Shown here piece by piece: positions 43,101-51,900 of a DNA stretch of 64,000 bases. Under the pieces are notes generated by a model. It worked only from the letters and a program-made list of their open reading frames with translations, ran no database searches and was not told the origin of the DNA. Position numbers and translations under genes: made by a program. Location: NCBI GenBank assembly GCA_022839785.1, contig JALHJW010000002.1, forward strand, positions 124,001-188,000, in the 5' to 3' direction. Source of the stretch: Desulfovibrio sp. GTDB taxonomy: Bacteria; Desulfobacterota; Desulfovibrionia; Desulfovibrionales; Desulfovibrionaceae. Positions within the stretch are counted from its first letter, which is position 1. The number at the start of each line of letters is the position of its first letter.

Positions 43101-44116
43101 ACGCCATCCTTTCCGCCGCCGCCCCCTGGCTCGGCGCGCGCCTTCGCCAGACGGCGCGCACCTGCCTCTCCCTGTTCAAAATCATGATCCCGGTCATCGT
43201 GGCCGTGAAGCTCCTGCAGGAGCTGCACCTCATCGAGGCCATCTCCCGCCCCTTCGGCCCGGTCATGGCCCTGGTCGGACTCCCGGCCGTGTTCAGCCTG
43301 GCCTGGGTCTCGGCCATGTTCAACAGCATGTACTCGGGGCTCATCGTCTTCGCCCAGCTCGCCCTGCACGAGCCCGTGACCGCGGCCCAGGCCACGGTCC
43401 TGGCGACCATGATGCTCGTGGCCCACAACCTGCTCGTGGAATCGGCCGTGGCCCGCGCCTCCGGGCCGCGCGCCACGGTGCAGCTCGTCCTGCGCGTGGG
43501 CTGCGCCCTGCTCCTGGGGGCCCTGCTCAACCAGCTCTACCTGCTCACGGGCTGGCTGCAGGAACCCGCGCAGATCCTCTTCGCCGCCTCGACGCCCCCG
43601 CCCGACCTGCTCTCCTGGGCCATCGGCGAGCTGAAGAACCTCGGGCTCATCGCCCTGATCATCCTGCTCCTCATCCTGACCATGGGCCTCTTCGAGGCCG
43701 TGGGGCTCACGGCGCGCCTCAACCGCCTCCTGGCCCCGGCCCTCAGGCTCTGCGGCATCGGGCCGGAGGCCGCGCCCATCACGGTCATCGGCATGACCCT
43801 GGGGCTGGCCTACGGCGGCGGGCTGATCATCGACCAGGCCCGCTCCGGCAAACTGGACAAGCGCGACGTGGTCTTCGGCCTGACCCTCATGGGCCTGTGC
43901 CACTCCATCATCGAGGACACCATGCTCATGGTCCTGGCGGGCGGCCATCTCTCCGGCATCCTCTGGGGACGCCTCGTCTTCTCCATGGCCGCCACCGCCC
44001 TGCTGGTGCGCTGCAGCAGCCTGCTGCCCGAGTCGGTCTTCGACCGCATCTTCTGGCACGGCCCCGCGCCCGCGAGCCGCCGGGAGACGCCCGCCGAGGC
44101 CGGACAGGAGACCTGA
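43097..44116 (+). CDS. Nucleoside-recognition (Gate) domain membrane protein
   Basis: 339 residues with about 8 hydrophobic helices. It contains Gate/nucleoside-recognition-type stretches (LFKIMIPVIVAVKLLQELHLI; TVIGMTLGLAYGGGLIID; LMGLCHSIIEDTMLMVLAGG). Such proteins are related to the gating part of CNT-type transporters and to SpmA/SpmB. The transported substrate is unknown. It begins with GTG overlapping the previous stop. It sits inside an operon with pab genes, which is not an expected functional partner. Confidence 0.82.
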   Translation: MNAILSAAAPWLGARLRQTARTCLSLFKIMIPVIVAVKLLQELHLIEAISRPFGPVMALVGLPAVFSLAWVSAMFNSMYSGLIVFAQLALHEPVTAAQATVLATMMLVAHNLLVESAVARASGPRATVQLVLRVGCALLLGALLNQLYLLTGWLQEPAQILFAASTPPPDLLSWAIGELKNLGLIALIILLLILTMGLFEAVGLTARLNRLLAPALRLCGIGPEAAPITVIGMTLGLAYGGGLIIDQARSGKLDKRDVVFGLTLMGLCHSIIEDTMLMVLAGGHLSGILWGRLVFSMAATALLVRCSSLLPESVFDRIFWHGPAPASRRETPAEAGQET

Positions 44117-44118
44117 AC

Positions 44119-44664
44119 GTGCGGCTCCTGCTGGTGGACAACGAGGACAGCTTCACCCGCAACCTGGAGCATCTGCTGGCCACGGTCACGGGCCTGACGC
44201 CCGCGCTCGTCCCCTACTCCGGCTTCACGCCCGAGGCCGCCCACGCCGCCGACCTCCTGGTGATCTCCCCCGGCCCGGGGCATCCGCGCGAATATCCCGC
44301 CTACCTCCCCCTCTTCGCGCCGGATGCGCCGCGCCTGCCCATCCTGGGCATCTGCCTGGGCATGCAGATCATCAACCACGCCCTGGGCGGCGAGGTCGCC
44401 CGCCTGCCGGGCTGCGTCCACGGCCGGGCCGAGGCCATCGACTTCTCGGGACGGCGCGTGCGCGTGGCCCGCTACCACTCCCTTTCCTGCACCAGCCTTG
44501 CGCCCGGGCTGGTCCTCGACGCGGCCACGGACGCCGGCGTGCCCATGGCAGCGCACCACCGGGACCGCCCCCTGGCCGGCTACCAGTTCCATCCCGAATC
44601 CTTTCTCACCGAGGCTCCGGAGGCCTTCATCCTGCATGCGCTCCATCTGCTCCTTCCCGCTTGA
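44119..44664 (+). CDS. pabA: Aminodeoxychorismate synthase, glutamine amidotransferase component
   Basis: 181 residues. Class I amidotransferase triad: nucleophile C in GICLGMQIINHALGG (about residue 80) and H-x-E in YQFHPESF. The N-terminus is LLLVDNEDSFTRNLEHLL and the oxyanion region is VISPGPGHPRE. It supplies ammonia from glutamine to PabB. TrpG-type proteins look alike, but the PabB downstream assigns it to folate synthesis. The GTG start has GGAG upstream. Its 3' end overlaps pabB by 29 bases. Confidence 0.92.
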   Translation: MRLLLVDNEDSFTRNLEHLLATVTGLTPALVPYSGFTPEAAHAADLLVISPGPGHPREYPAYLPLFAPDAPRLPILGICLGMQIINHALGGEVARLPGCVHGRAEAIDFSGRRVRVARYHSLSCTSLAPGLVLDAATDAGVPMAAHHRDRPLAGYQFHPESFLTEAPEAFILHALHLLLPA

Positions 44665-45937
44665 ACCCGAGGCCGCCCTCGACCTGCTGGCCGTCCTGGA
44701 ACAGGACGTCGGCGTCGACGCCTTCCTCGCGCCCGCGCCCCCGGACAACGAGCCGGGATTCCTGGCCGGAGCGGGACCGGACCGCGAACTGTCCGTGACC
44801 CTGGACACGGGACCGGAGGAGCTGGCCGCCTTCGCCTTTGCCGACGAACGGCCCACCCTCGGCTGGCTCGCCTACGAATGGGGTCTCTCCCGCCTGGGCG
44901 CGGCCACGGCCAAGCCCTGCGCCCTGCCCCCCGGGCTTCTGCGCAAGTACGGCCTCTACCTGTCCTATTCCCCCGGGGAGCGCCGCCTGGACCTGCTCCA
45001 TCCCGGCGAACCGGAGCCGGAACTGCGGGACCGCGTGGCGCGCCTGGCCGCGAACGTCCCTCCTCCCGCTCCGCCCCGCGCCCCGGCGCGCTTCGCCGGG
45101 GCGGTCCCCCAATCCCTGGAACGGGCGGATTTCGAGCGCGGCGTGGAGCAGGTGCTGGAGCGCATCCGCGCGGGCGACACCTATCAGCTCAACCTGTCCA
45201 TCGAGTTCACGGCCCATACCCTGGGCTGCGACCCCTTCGCCCTGTGGCGGCTCCTTTTCCGGCGGTATCCCGCGGCCCACTACGCCTTCTTCCGCCACGG
45301 CGCGCACGCCCTGCTCTCCACCTCGCCCGAGCGCTTCCTGCGCGTGAAGGGCGGCGAGGTCCTCTCCCAGCCCATCAAGGGCACCCTGAAGAGCGCCCGC
45401 TCCCCGGCCCCGCAGGCCCTCGTGGAGACCCTGCGCAACTCCCCGAAGGAGGACGCGGAACTCTCCATGATCGTGGACCTCGTGCGCAACGACATCTCCG
45501 GGTCCTGCAGCTATGGCAGCGTGCGCGTTCCGGCGCACAAGTCCGTGTTCCAGGTGGACGACCTGCTCCAGATGCACTCCGACGTCACCGGCCTCCTGCG
45601 GCCGGACCGCCACGTCTTCGACCTCCTGGCCGAGGCCTTCCCGCCCGGTTCGGTCACGGGCTGTCCCAAGAAGCGCTCCGTGCGGATCATCGACAGCCTG
45701 GAGCCCCACAGCCGGGGCATCTACTGCGGGGCCTTCCTGATGATCATGGGGCCGCGCGACATGGACTCCTGCGTGGCCATCCGCACCGCGCGCCACGAGG
45801 ATTCGGGCGACGGCGGGGGACGCCTCGTCTTCTGCGCGGGCAGCGGCATCGTGGCGGAGTCCGACGCCTCGAACGAGTACCACGAGACCCTGGCCAAGGC
45901 CGCCAAGTTCCTGCGGCTCATCGAGGAACTGCAGTGA
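44636..45937 (+). CDS. pabB: Aminodeoxychorismate synthase component I
   Basis: 433 residues. It is a chorismate-binding enzyme with AGDTYQLNLSIEF, the STSPERFL motif, PIKGTLKSAR, DLVRNDISGSCSYGSV and GSVTGCPKKRSVRIID. The lysine in PIKGT is diagnostic for PabB (aminodeoxychorismate synthase) against alanine in anthranilate synthases. It adds ammonia to chorismate for p-aminobenzoate and folate. It overlaps pabA at the start and pabC at the stop (GTGA). Confidence 0.94.
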   Translation: MRSICSFPLEPEAALDLLAVLEQDVGVDAFLAPAPPDNEPGFLAGAGPDRELSVTLDTGPEELAAFAFADERPTLGWLAYEWGLSRLGAATAKPCALPPGLLRKYGLYLSYSPGERRLDLLHPGEPEPELRDRVARLAANVPPPAPPRAPARFAGAVPQSLERADFERGVEQVLERIRAGDTYQLNLSIEFTAHTLGCDPFALWRLLFRRYPAAHYAFFRHGAHALLSTSPERFLRVKGGEVLSQPIKGTLKSARSPAPQALVETLRNSPKEDAELSMIVDLVRNDISGSCSYGSVRVPAHKSVFQVDDLLQMHSDVTGLLRPDRHVFDLLAEAFPPGSVTGCPKKRSVRIIDSLEPHSRGIYCGAFLMIMGPRDMDSCVAIRTARHEDSGDGGGRLVFCAGSGIVAESDASNEYHETLAKAAKFLRLIEELQ

Positions 45938-46683
45938 TCGCCCTGCTGCGCGGCGCGTTCGTGGAGGTTCCGGACAGCCCGGCCCGGCGGCTCGGCGCGG
46001 GTCTTTTCGAAACCGTGCGCTGGGACGGCCGGGAGGCCCGCCATTGGGCGCGCCACGCCGCCCGCCTGAGCGCCTCCCTCGCCGCCCTGGAACTGCGCGC
46101 CGAGCCGCTGCCGGGACCGGACGAGGCGGCGCGCCTGGCCCGGCGCGTCGGCCTTCAGGGCCGCACTGGCCGGATCAACATCCTCTGCCCCTTCGACGAT
46201 CTGGACGCGCCCGCCGCGCCCCTGCTCCTGGCCGCGCCCTACGATCCGCCGCCGCCCGGCCCCGTGGACCTCGCCGTCTTTCCCGGAGCGCACGCCTCGT
46301 TCCTCGGCCGCCACAAGACCATGAGCCACATGCCCTATCTCCTGGCCCGCCGCCATGCCGCGCGCCAGGGCCGCTTCGACGCCCTGCTCGCTGATCCGGA
46401 CGGGCTCGTCGTCGAGACCGCGACCTGCTCCCTCGTCTTCGCGGACCACGACGGGCTCCTCGCTCCGGCCCACCCCTTCGCCCTGCCCGGCACGGCCCTG
46501 GCCCTCGCCGCCCAGGTCCTGCCCATGCGGCGACGGCCCGTGCTCCTGGACGACCTGCCCGCCTTCCGCCACGCCTACGTCTGCAACAGCCTGCTCGGCA
46601 TGCGCGCCGTGGCCCGCATCGGCGACATCGTCTATGAACCGGACGAGGCTGCGGCCGGGCGGGCGGACGCCGTGATCCTGTAG
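45934..46683 (+). CDS. pabC: Class IV aminotransferase-fold protein, 4-amino-4-deoxychorismate lyase
   Basis: 249 residues. Features: GAGLFETVRWDGREARHWARH at the N-terminus, the PLP lysine in GRHKTMSHMPYLLARR, and VVETATCSLVFA and YVCNSLLGMRAVARI near the C-terminus. It releases pyruvate from aminodeoxychorismate to give p-aminobenzoate, completing the three-step pathway with the two genes upstream. The GTG start overlaps the pabB stop. Last gene of the run, convergent with the chemoreceptor. Confidence 0.92.
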   Translation: MIALLRGAFVEVPDSPARRLGAGLFETVRWDGREARHWARHAARLSASLAALELRAEPLPGPDEAARLARRVGLQGRTGRINILCPFDDLDAPAAPLLLAAPYDPPPPGPVDLAVFPGAHASFLGRHKTMSHMPYLLARRHAARQGRFDALLADPDGLVVETATCSLVFADHDGLLAPAHPFALPGTALALAAQVLPMRRRPVLLDDLPAFRHAYVCNSLLGMRAVARIGDIVYEPDEAAAGRADAVIL

Positions 46684-46706
46684 GCGGGCCAAGCCCAAAG
46701 ACAGGC

Positions 46707-46737
46707 AGGGGCGCGACGGATCGCCCGCCGCGCCCCT
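46707..46737. terminator. Possible terminator between pabC and the chemoreceptor gene
   Basis: A 9-bp stem (AGGGGCGCG / CGCGCCCCT) lies between convergent genes but lacks a T-run on either strand. The call is weak. Confidence 0.35.
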
Positions 46738-46764
46738 CCCCTGGCATTCGTGCGCCGCCTGGCG

Positions 46765-48537
46765 TCAGCTCGACTGCATCTCCTCGATGAGGCTGCGCAG
46801 ATTCTGGGACTGCTCGGCCAGTTCGCTCACGGCCTGGGCCGACTGGCGCATGGCGTCGGCGGTATCCGAGGCGATGCGGCTGATGTCCTCGATGCTGCGG
46901 CTGATCTCCTCGCTGGCCGAGGACTGCTCCTCGGAGGCCGTGGCGATGGAACGCACCTGGTCCGCGGCGGTCTCCACCAGACTGAGGATCTCCTTGAGCG
47001 CCTCGCCCGACTGTCCCGCCAGGCGCGTGGCCTCCTCGATGGTGCCGGTGGTGCGGTCCACGTTCTCCACGTTCTTGCGCGTGCCCTGCTGGATGCCGCG
47101 GATGGCCTCGCCCACCTCCTTGGTGGCGCTCATGGTCTTCTCGGCCAGCTTGCGCACCTCGTCCGCCACCACGGCGAAGCCCCGGCCCGCGTCACCGGCG
47201 CGCGCCGCCTCGATGGCCGCGTTGAGCGCCAGGAGGTTGGTCTGGTCCGCGATGTCCGTGATCACGTTCATGATCCGGCCGATGCCCTCGGCCTGCTCGC
47301 CCAGGGAGGCCATGTCGGCCTTCATCTCCTGGGCCTGATGCTGGACCTCGCGGATGCCGAGCACGACCTTGTCCACCACCGTGGCCCCCTCGTCCGCCTT
47401 GTGACGGGCGCGGTCGGCCGTATCCGCCGCCTGGGAGGCGTTCTTGGCCACCTCGAGCACCGTGGCGTTCATCTCCTCCATGGCCGTCGCCGTCTCGCCG
47501 ATGCGGGTGGACTGCTGCTCCGAGCCGCGGCTGGACTCCTCGATCTGGGCCGAGAGTTCCTCCGAGGCCGAGGTCACGATCTCCACCACGCCCTGCAGGC
47601 GGTCCGCCGCGGCGAGCATGCCGTCGCGCTTGGCCGTCTCGGCCATGGCGCGGGCCTCTTCGGCGCGGGCGGTGGCCGCGCGGGCCTTTTCCGCCTCGTC
47701 GGCCGCCTCGCGCTGCCGGTCGTTCGCCTCGCCTATCTTGGTCTTGAGGGTGCCCACCATGCTGCGCAGGGCCGCCGCCAGGATACCGGACTCGTCCTTC
47801 TGCTCCACCTCCAGGTTGGCGCCGAGATCGCCGTGCGTGATCTTCTTGGAAAAGTCCACGCACCTGCCCAGCGGGCGGGTGATGGAGCGCGTGATCAGCG
47901 CGGCCAGGAGCAGGGCGATGAGCAGGCCGGCCGCGGTGAAGGCGATGACCGTGGTGCGGGCCTGCTCGTAGGCGTCGCTGGCCGAGGCGTCGGCCTCCTT
48001 GGCCGTGGCGTTGTTGATCTCCGTGAGCTGGTTGATGACCTCGCGCATGGTCTCGAACGAGGTCCGGGCCTGGGTCAGGGAGAGATCCAGGGCCAGGGCG
48101 CGGCCCTCCCGGGTGTCGGCCTTGCGCGCCTCCACGATCTGGCGCGAGATCTTCTGCCAGGCGTCGAGATTCGCCTCGTACGTCGGGAAGAGGGCCTTCT
48201 CGGCATCGGTCAGGGGCAGGGCCTTGTACTTGGTCCAGCGCTCGGCGGCCTGCTTGAGGTTGGTCTCGTACTCCTTGAGCAGTTCCTCGAAGACCTTGTC
48301 CCTGCGGTCGGCGAAGATCATGGAGCGTTCGGCCACGAGGAGTTGATGCAGGTCCCTGTCTACCTGGAGCAGGAGATCGAGGCTGGGCATGCGGGTGCCG
48401 AATATCTCGACGAGATCGCCGTGAATGGTGTTGACGCCCCGCAGACCGATCCATCCCGTGGCGACAAGGATGATCGTCAGGCTGAGGAAGGCGGCGAGCA
48501 GCCGGGCGCCGATGCGTGTGTCCTTGAGCAGGCTCAT
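46765..48537 (-). CDS. Methyl-accepting chemotaxis protein
   Basis: 590 residues. An N-terminal membrane helix (ARLLAAFLSLTIILVATGWIG) precedes a periplasmic four-helix-bundle sensor (about 35-185). A second membrane helix (TVIAFTAAGLLIALLLAALI) precedes a HAMP domain with RPLGRCVDFSKKITHGD, and a long signalling coiled coil has the highly conserved tip ADQTNLLALNAAIEAARAGD. No CheR-binding pentapeptide is present at the end (EEMQSS). It clusters with a secreted Cache-type protein encoded 18 bases upstream on the same strand, which may be its ligand-binding partner. Confidence 0.95.
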   Translation of the reverse strand: MSLLKDTRIGARLLAAFLSLTIILVATGWIGLRGVNTIHGDLVEIFGTRMPSLDLLLQVDRDLHQLLVAERSMIFADRRDKVFEELLKEYETNLKQAAERWTKYKALPLTDAEKALFPTYEANLDAWQKISRQIVEARKADTREGRALALDLSLTQARTSFETMREVINQLTEINNATAKEADASASDAYEQARTTVIAFTAAGLLIALLLAALITRSITRPLGRCVDFSKKITHGDLGANLEVEQKDESGILAAALRSMVGTLKTKIGEANDRQREAADEAEKARAATARAEEARAMAETAKRDGMLAAADRLQGVVEIVTSASEELSAQIEESSRGSEQQSTRIGETATAMEEMNATVLEVAKNASQAADTADRARHKADEGATVVDKVVLGIREVQHQAQEMKADMASLGEQAEGIGRIMNVITDIADQTNLLALNAAIEAARAGDAGRGFAVVADEVRKLAEKTMSATKEVGEAIRGIQQGTRKNVENVDRTTGTIEEATRLAGQSGEALKEILSLVETAADQVRSIATASEEQSSASEEISRSIEDISRIASDTADAMRQSAQAVSELAEQSQNLRSLIEEMQSS

Positions 48538-48555
48538 GGGTCCCTCCCCTGGGGT

Positions 48556-49125
48556 TTACTTGAGCTTGTCCACGTCGATGCCGATGACCAGCACGCCGAT
48601 GGCCGCGCCGTCATCGAGCACGGGGACGGATACCTGGACCGTGTAGGCCTGCGCGCTCTTGTCGAACTCCACGTCGGCCACGTAGACGGTGCCCGCGCCG
48701 CCGGTGAAGCACTTGCTGAACTTGGCCTCGTCGCCCTGCCAGTAGTCCGAGGTCTTGTCGGTCATGGCCACGTTGGCCCCCTGGTTGTCCGTGAGGAACA
48801 GCTCAGCGTAGTAGGGGGCGCTCTTTTGAATCTCGCGCAGGCGCTTGGCCGCGGCGTTGCTCAGGATCGCCGTCATGAAGTCGTCCGTCCCGGCGGTGGC
48901 CATCCACTTCTTGTCCAGCTCCTTGATCTTGTCGAGGGTCTTTCCTTTGGCGTTTTCCGCCTTGACCGCCTCGACCAGGGCCGGATCGACGCCGAGCTTG
49001 GCCAGCTCCCCGTGCGCCAGGTCAACGACCTTCTGCGGCGCCTTTTCCGCAGCCATGGCTGCGATGGAGATGGACAGCAGCAGAAAGGCTGCCACTGACA
49101 GAATGTGAAACGCTCTCTTGCACAT
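48556..49125 (-). CDS. Secreted single PDC/Cache-domain protein
   Basis: 189 residues. A signal peptide (ILSVAAFLLLSISIAAMAAE) precedes a helix-rich spacer and a Cache-like sensor core: AELFLTDNQGANVAMTDKTSDYWQGDEAKF, written in shorter parts as FLTDNQGANVAMTDKTSDYW and the later QVSVPVLDDGAAIGVLVIGI. Cache domains normally sit inside chemoreceptors and kinases. Here the domain is alone and exported. The downstream receptor (18 bases away) has a plain four-helix sensor, so a binding-protein-to-receptor relay is inferred. GGGGAGG precedes the ATG. Confidence 0.82.
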   Translation of the reverse strand: MCKRAFHILSVAAFLLLSISIAAMAAEKAPQKVVDLAHGELAKLGVDPALVEAVKAENAKGKTLDKIKELDKKWMATAGTDDFMTAILSNAAAKRLREIQKSAPYYAELFLTDNQGANVAMTDKTSDYWQGDEAKFSKCFTGGAGTVYVADVEFDKSAQAYTVQVSVPVLDDGAAIGVLVIGIDVDKLK

Positions 49126-49274
49126 GGGAACCTCCCCTTGCCGGAGTTACGGATGGACAGGGAAAGGCCCCTGCCCGGAGAATGGACCTTCCATTCCAAT
49201 CGTATCCCTTAGCAAAGCGGAGCAGAATGGGGGATTATATTTATTTATGCCGCTCCGCTTCCCTGGGGGAGGGG

Positions 49275-49306
49275 CAAAAAAAGAGGCGGAGGATTGCTCC
49301 TCCGCC
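49275..49306 (-). terminator. Terminator after the peroxiredoxin gene
   Basis: On the minus strand the stem GGCGGAGGA / TCCTCCGCC with a 4-base loop is followed by TCTTTTTTT. It lies 25 bases past the peroxiredoxin stop. Confidence 0.9.
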
Positions 49307-49330
49307 CCATCGGATGCGCGGTTTTCCAGA

Positions 49331-49990
49331 CTAGTCGTTCAGCGCCTCGTAGACCTTGCCCACCAGCTTCTCGGAGGGGGTCAGGGTCTTCTTGCCCGGC
49401 TCCCACTTGGCGGGACAGGCCTCGGCGGGCTTGTCCTTGAGGTAGACGTTGGCCTTCATCTTGCGAAGCAGTTCGTCGGCATTGCGGCCCACGTTGTAGA
49501 AGTTGACTTCGGAGCCGACCAGCACGCCGTCGGGGTTGATGACAAAGGTGCCGCGCAGGGCCAGACCGGTCTCGTGGTCGTAGACGCCGAAGTAGCGGGA
49601 GACCTTGCCCGTGGGGTCGGCGGCCATCTTGTAGGTCACGTTCTGCAGCAGCCGCTCGTCCTGCTTCCAGGCCATGTGGCAGAACTTGGTGTCCGTGGAC
49701 ACGGAGACGACCTCGCAACCGAGTTCCTTGAGTTCCTGGAACTTCTCGGCCAGATCGGCCAGCTCCGTGGGACAGACGAAGGTGAAGTCGGCCGGGTAGA
49801 AGACCAGCACCACCCACTTGCCGCCCTTGCGCAGCTTCTTCAGCTCGATCTCGCCGAAACCGCCTTCCGCGGGGTCGTAGACCTCCATCTTGAAGTTCTC
49901 GACCTCCCTGCCGATCCGGGCGTGCTCGTCGCAGCAGCAGCGGTCGTGGTCATGTCCGTGGTCGTGACAGCACTTTTCATCCTTGCTCAT
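49331..49990 (-). CDS. 2-Cys peroxiredoxin (AhpC/Prx1 type) with Cys/His-rich N-terminus
   Basis: 219 residues. The peroxidatic cysteine is in FYPADFTFVCPTE and the resolving cysteine near the C-terminus is in ACPAKWEPGKK. It reduces hydrogen peroxide and organic peroxides, which matters for an anaerobe exposed to oxygen. Unusually, the first about 27 residues read MSKDEKCCHDHGHDHDRCCC, with five cysteines and several histidines, a likely metal-binding tail absent from ordinary AhpC. The start at 49990 has GGAGGACC upstream. The 16 further codons are unlikely to be translated. It is a single-gene unit with its own promoter and terminator. Confidence 0.93.
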   Translation of the reverse strand: MSKDEKCCHDHGHDHDRCCCDEHARIGREVENFKMEVYDPAEGGFGEIELKKLRKGGKWVVLVFYPADFTFVCPTELADLAEKFQELKELGCEVVSVSTDTKFCHMAWKQDERLLQNVTYKMAADPTGKVSRYFGVYDHETGLALRGTFVINPDGVLVGSEVNFYNVGRNADELLRKMKANVYLKDKPAEACPAKWEPGKKTLTPSEKLVGKVYEALND

Positions 49991-50046
49991 GTCTATGGTC
50001 CTCCATGGGGATGTGATGACGTTAGAGGGATATGCCAAACTCCAGT

Positions 50047-50075
50047 GTAGTATGCATAAGTGGCGGAGTCGTCAA
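50047..50075 (-). promoter_or_regulatory. Probable sigma-70 promoter of the peroxiredoxin gene
   Basis: On the minus strand TTGACG (50075-50070) and TACTAC (50052-50047) are 17 bases apart, about 60 bases before the start codon. No PerR-type operator could be recognised. Confidence 0.5.
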
Positions 50076-50501
50076 GCGAAAACGATTTGTCCGGAAGAGC
50101 ACGACCCAGGGTCGGGAGAGGCCCTTTCCCCGGCCTTGCGGTCGCCCGGCTCTGCGTGTAACCATGTTGTCACGCACGGGCCGTATATACGCGTCAGACG
50201 CGCTGCGTCCCAAGAGAGTGCGCAAGGAAACACGGCAGTTGCCCTACAGCAGGCCAGCCTTGCTCCGCCGCGTGCGGCGGGGCGACCTTCCGGAAGGCGG
50301 GACCGGCATTCCGGTCGGCCTCCGGCCGCCAGACCCCCGGCGCGGGGAGAGGGGCTTCGTTCCCCGCATCGCCGCGCCCCGCCCCCCCCAGAACCAGGCA
50401 CAGTCCCGCGCCGCCAGGCGTCCGGTCCGGCCCGCCGCCTCCCCTCCTGCGGGGCGCGCGCGGGCCTTGGCCGTTCCTTCAACCACAGCATCGGAGACGG
50501 C
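50076..50501. other. Intergenic region between the peroxiredoxin promoter and the PIN-PhoH gene
   Basis: This 426-base GC-rich stretch has several short stems (for example GACCGG-CATT-CCGGTC near 50300) and no convincing gene. The reading frame of the PhoH gene is open through it, but the translation is Arg/Pro/Ala-rich and lacks a start with a ribosome site, so it is treated as a leader or promoter region. A small RNA is possible but unsupported. Confidence 0.4.
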
Positions 50502-51695
50502 ATGCAGCCCATGAAGAAACAGTTCATCGTGGACACCAACGTTCTGCTTGAGGACCCGCAGGCGCTCCTGCAATTGCGAAACGGTGTCGAGAACGACGTC
50601 TTCATTCCCTACCATGTGCTGCTGGAGCTGAACAAATTCAAGAAGGACCCGCGCCTCGGCCACATCGTCTCGCGGGTGGTCAAGGTCCTTTCCGAGCACC
50701 CGGGCGACTTCAAGATCCTCAAGGCCGAGAAGATCGCCGACGCCTTCGACGGCCACGTGGACAACTTCATCCTCGACGAGATTTCGGACTCGGGGATCGA
50801 GAAGCCCATCCTGGTCACCAACGACAAGCTGCTGCAGCTGCAGGCCGCGAGCAAGGGCATCGACAGCGAGGCCTACAAGGAATCCGTGCCCTTCAAGTCC
50901 GAGGCCGAGTACTACACCGGCTTCATGGAGAACGGCTCCGGCCCCATCGCCAACTCCTTCCGCTGGGTGGAGGGCCGCCCGGTCTTCCACGGGCCGGAGG
51001 GCGAGAAGGTCATCAGCTACCAGCACAAGATCTGGAACGTGACCCCGCGTAGCGTGTACCAGAATCTGGCCCTGGAGCTGCTCACCAACGAGCGCATCCC
51101 CGTGGTCTCCATCCAGAGCGAGGCGGGCTACGGCAAGAGCTTCCTGGCCCTGGCCGCGGCCCTGCACCTGGTCCTGGAGCGCAAGACCCACCAGAAGATT
51201 TACGTGGTCAAGCCGATGTACGAGATCGGCCAGAAGCTGGGCTATCTGCCGGGCAAGGTCGAGGAGAAGATGGAGCCCTACACGCGCTACATCGCGGACC
51301 TCATCGTCAAGCTGCACGCGCTACGGCCCGCCAACCGGCTGTTCGTCAACGCCGAACTCTACCCGCCCCTCTTCGACCTCAAGAAGTTCGAGCTGCTGCC
51401 GTTGGCCTACATCCGGGGCATGACCATCGAGAACGCGGTGGTGATCATCGACGAGATGCAAAACCTTTCGCGCACCGAGACGCGGGCGCTGCTCTCGCGC
51501 ATGGGCGAGGGCGTGAAGTGCGTCTGCCTGGGCGACACGCGCCAGATCGACAATCCCTACCTCTCGCAGGAGAACAACGGGTTGAACTGGGTGGTCAAGA
51601 AGTTCAAGGGCTCGGACATCTACGCCCACCTCGTGCTCAAGGGCGAGAAGTCGCGCGGCCCGATCACCGACCTGGTGATCAGGAGCGGGCTGTAG
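50502..51695 (+). CDS. PIN-PhoH fusion protein (ATP-binding, predicted RNA-acting)
   Basis: 397 residues. The N-terminal PIN nuclease domain (about 1-140) has acidic residues FIVDTNVLLED (D8), VLLELNKFKK and ILVTNDKLLQLQA. The C-terminal PhoH ATPase (about 180-397) has Walker A SEAGYGKSFLALAAAL, Walker B NAVVIIDEMQNLSRTE and the sensor region CLGDTRQIDNPYLS. PIN-PhoH proteins (PhoH2-like) are considered RNA helicase/nucleases. Their cellular role is not settled. The start at 50502 has CGGAGACG just upstream. An ATG nine bases later is also possible. Confidence 0.92.
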   Translation: MQPMKKQFIVDTNVLLEDPQALLQLRNGVENDVFIPYHVLLELNKFKKDPRLGHIVSRVVKVLSEHPGDFKILKAEKIADAFDGHVDNFILDEISDSGIEKPILVTNDKLLQLQAASKGIDSEAYKESVPFKSEAEYYTGFMENGSGPIANSFRWVEGRPVFHGPEGEKVISYQHKIWNVTPRSVYQNLALELLTNERIPVVSIQSEAGYGKSFLALAAALHLVLERKTHQKIYVVKPMYEIGQKLGYLPGKVEEKMEPYTRYIADLIVKLHALRPANRLFVNAELYPPLFDLKKFELLPLAYIRGMTIENAVVIIDEMQNLSRTETRALLSRMGEGVKCVCLGDTRQIDNPYLSQENNGLNWVVKKFKGSDIYAHLVLKGEKSRGPITDLVIRSGL

Positions 51696-51767
51696 CGGGG
51701 TGCGAGGCGCAACGCAGCGGTCTCTTGACGGCCGCCCGGCGAGTGGATAAGTAAACCTCCCTTGTCC

Positions 51768-51843
51768 GCCAGCTTAGCTCAGTTGGTAGAGCAGCTGATT
51801 CGTAATCAGCAGGCCTGGGGTTCAAGTCCCCAAGCTGGCTCCA
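51768..51843 (+). tRNA. tRNA-Thr (anticodon CGT)
   Basis: It has a 76-base cloverleaf with encoded CCA. The acceptor arms are GCCAGCT and AGCTGGC, the D-loop TAGCTCAGTTGGTAGAGCA and the anticodon stem GCTGA/TCAGC with loop TTCGTAA (anticodon CGT, reading ACG). The T-loop is GGTTCAAGTCC. It is the insertion point of the genomic island that follows. Confidence 0.98.
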
Positions 51844-51852
51844 GCGAAATCA

Positions 51853-51886
51853 GGAGGTTGCAGAGAAATCCGCAGCCTCCTTTTCT
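51853..51886 (+). terminator. Terminator after tRNA-Thr
   Basis: The stem GGAGGTTGC / GCAGCCTCC (one G-U pair) is followed by TTTTCTCTTC, 9 bases after the tRNA. Confidence 0.75.
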
Positions 51887-51900
51887 CTTCTTCGGCCCCT

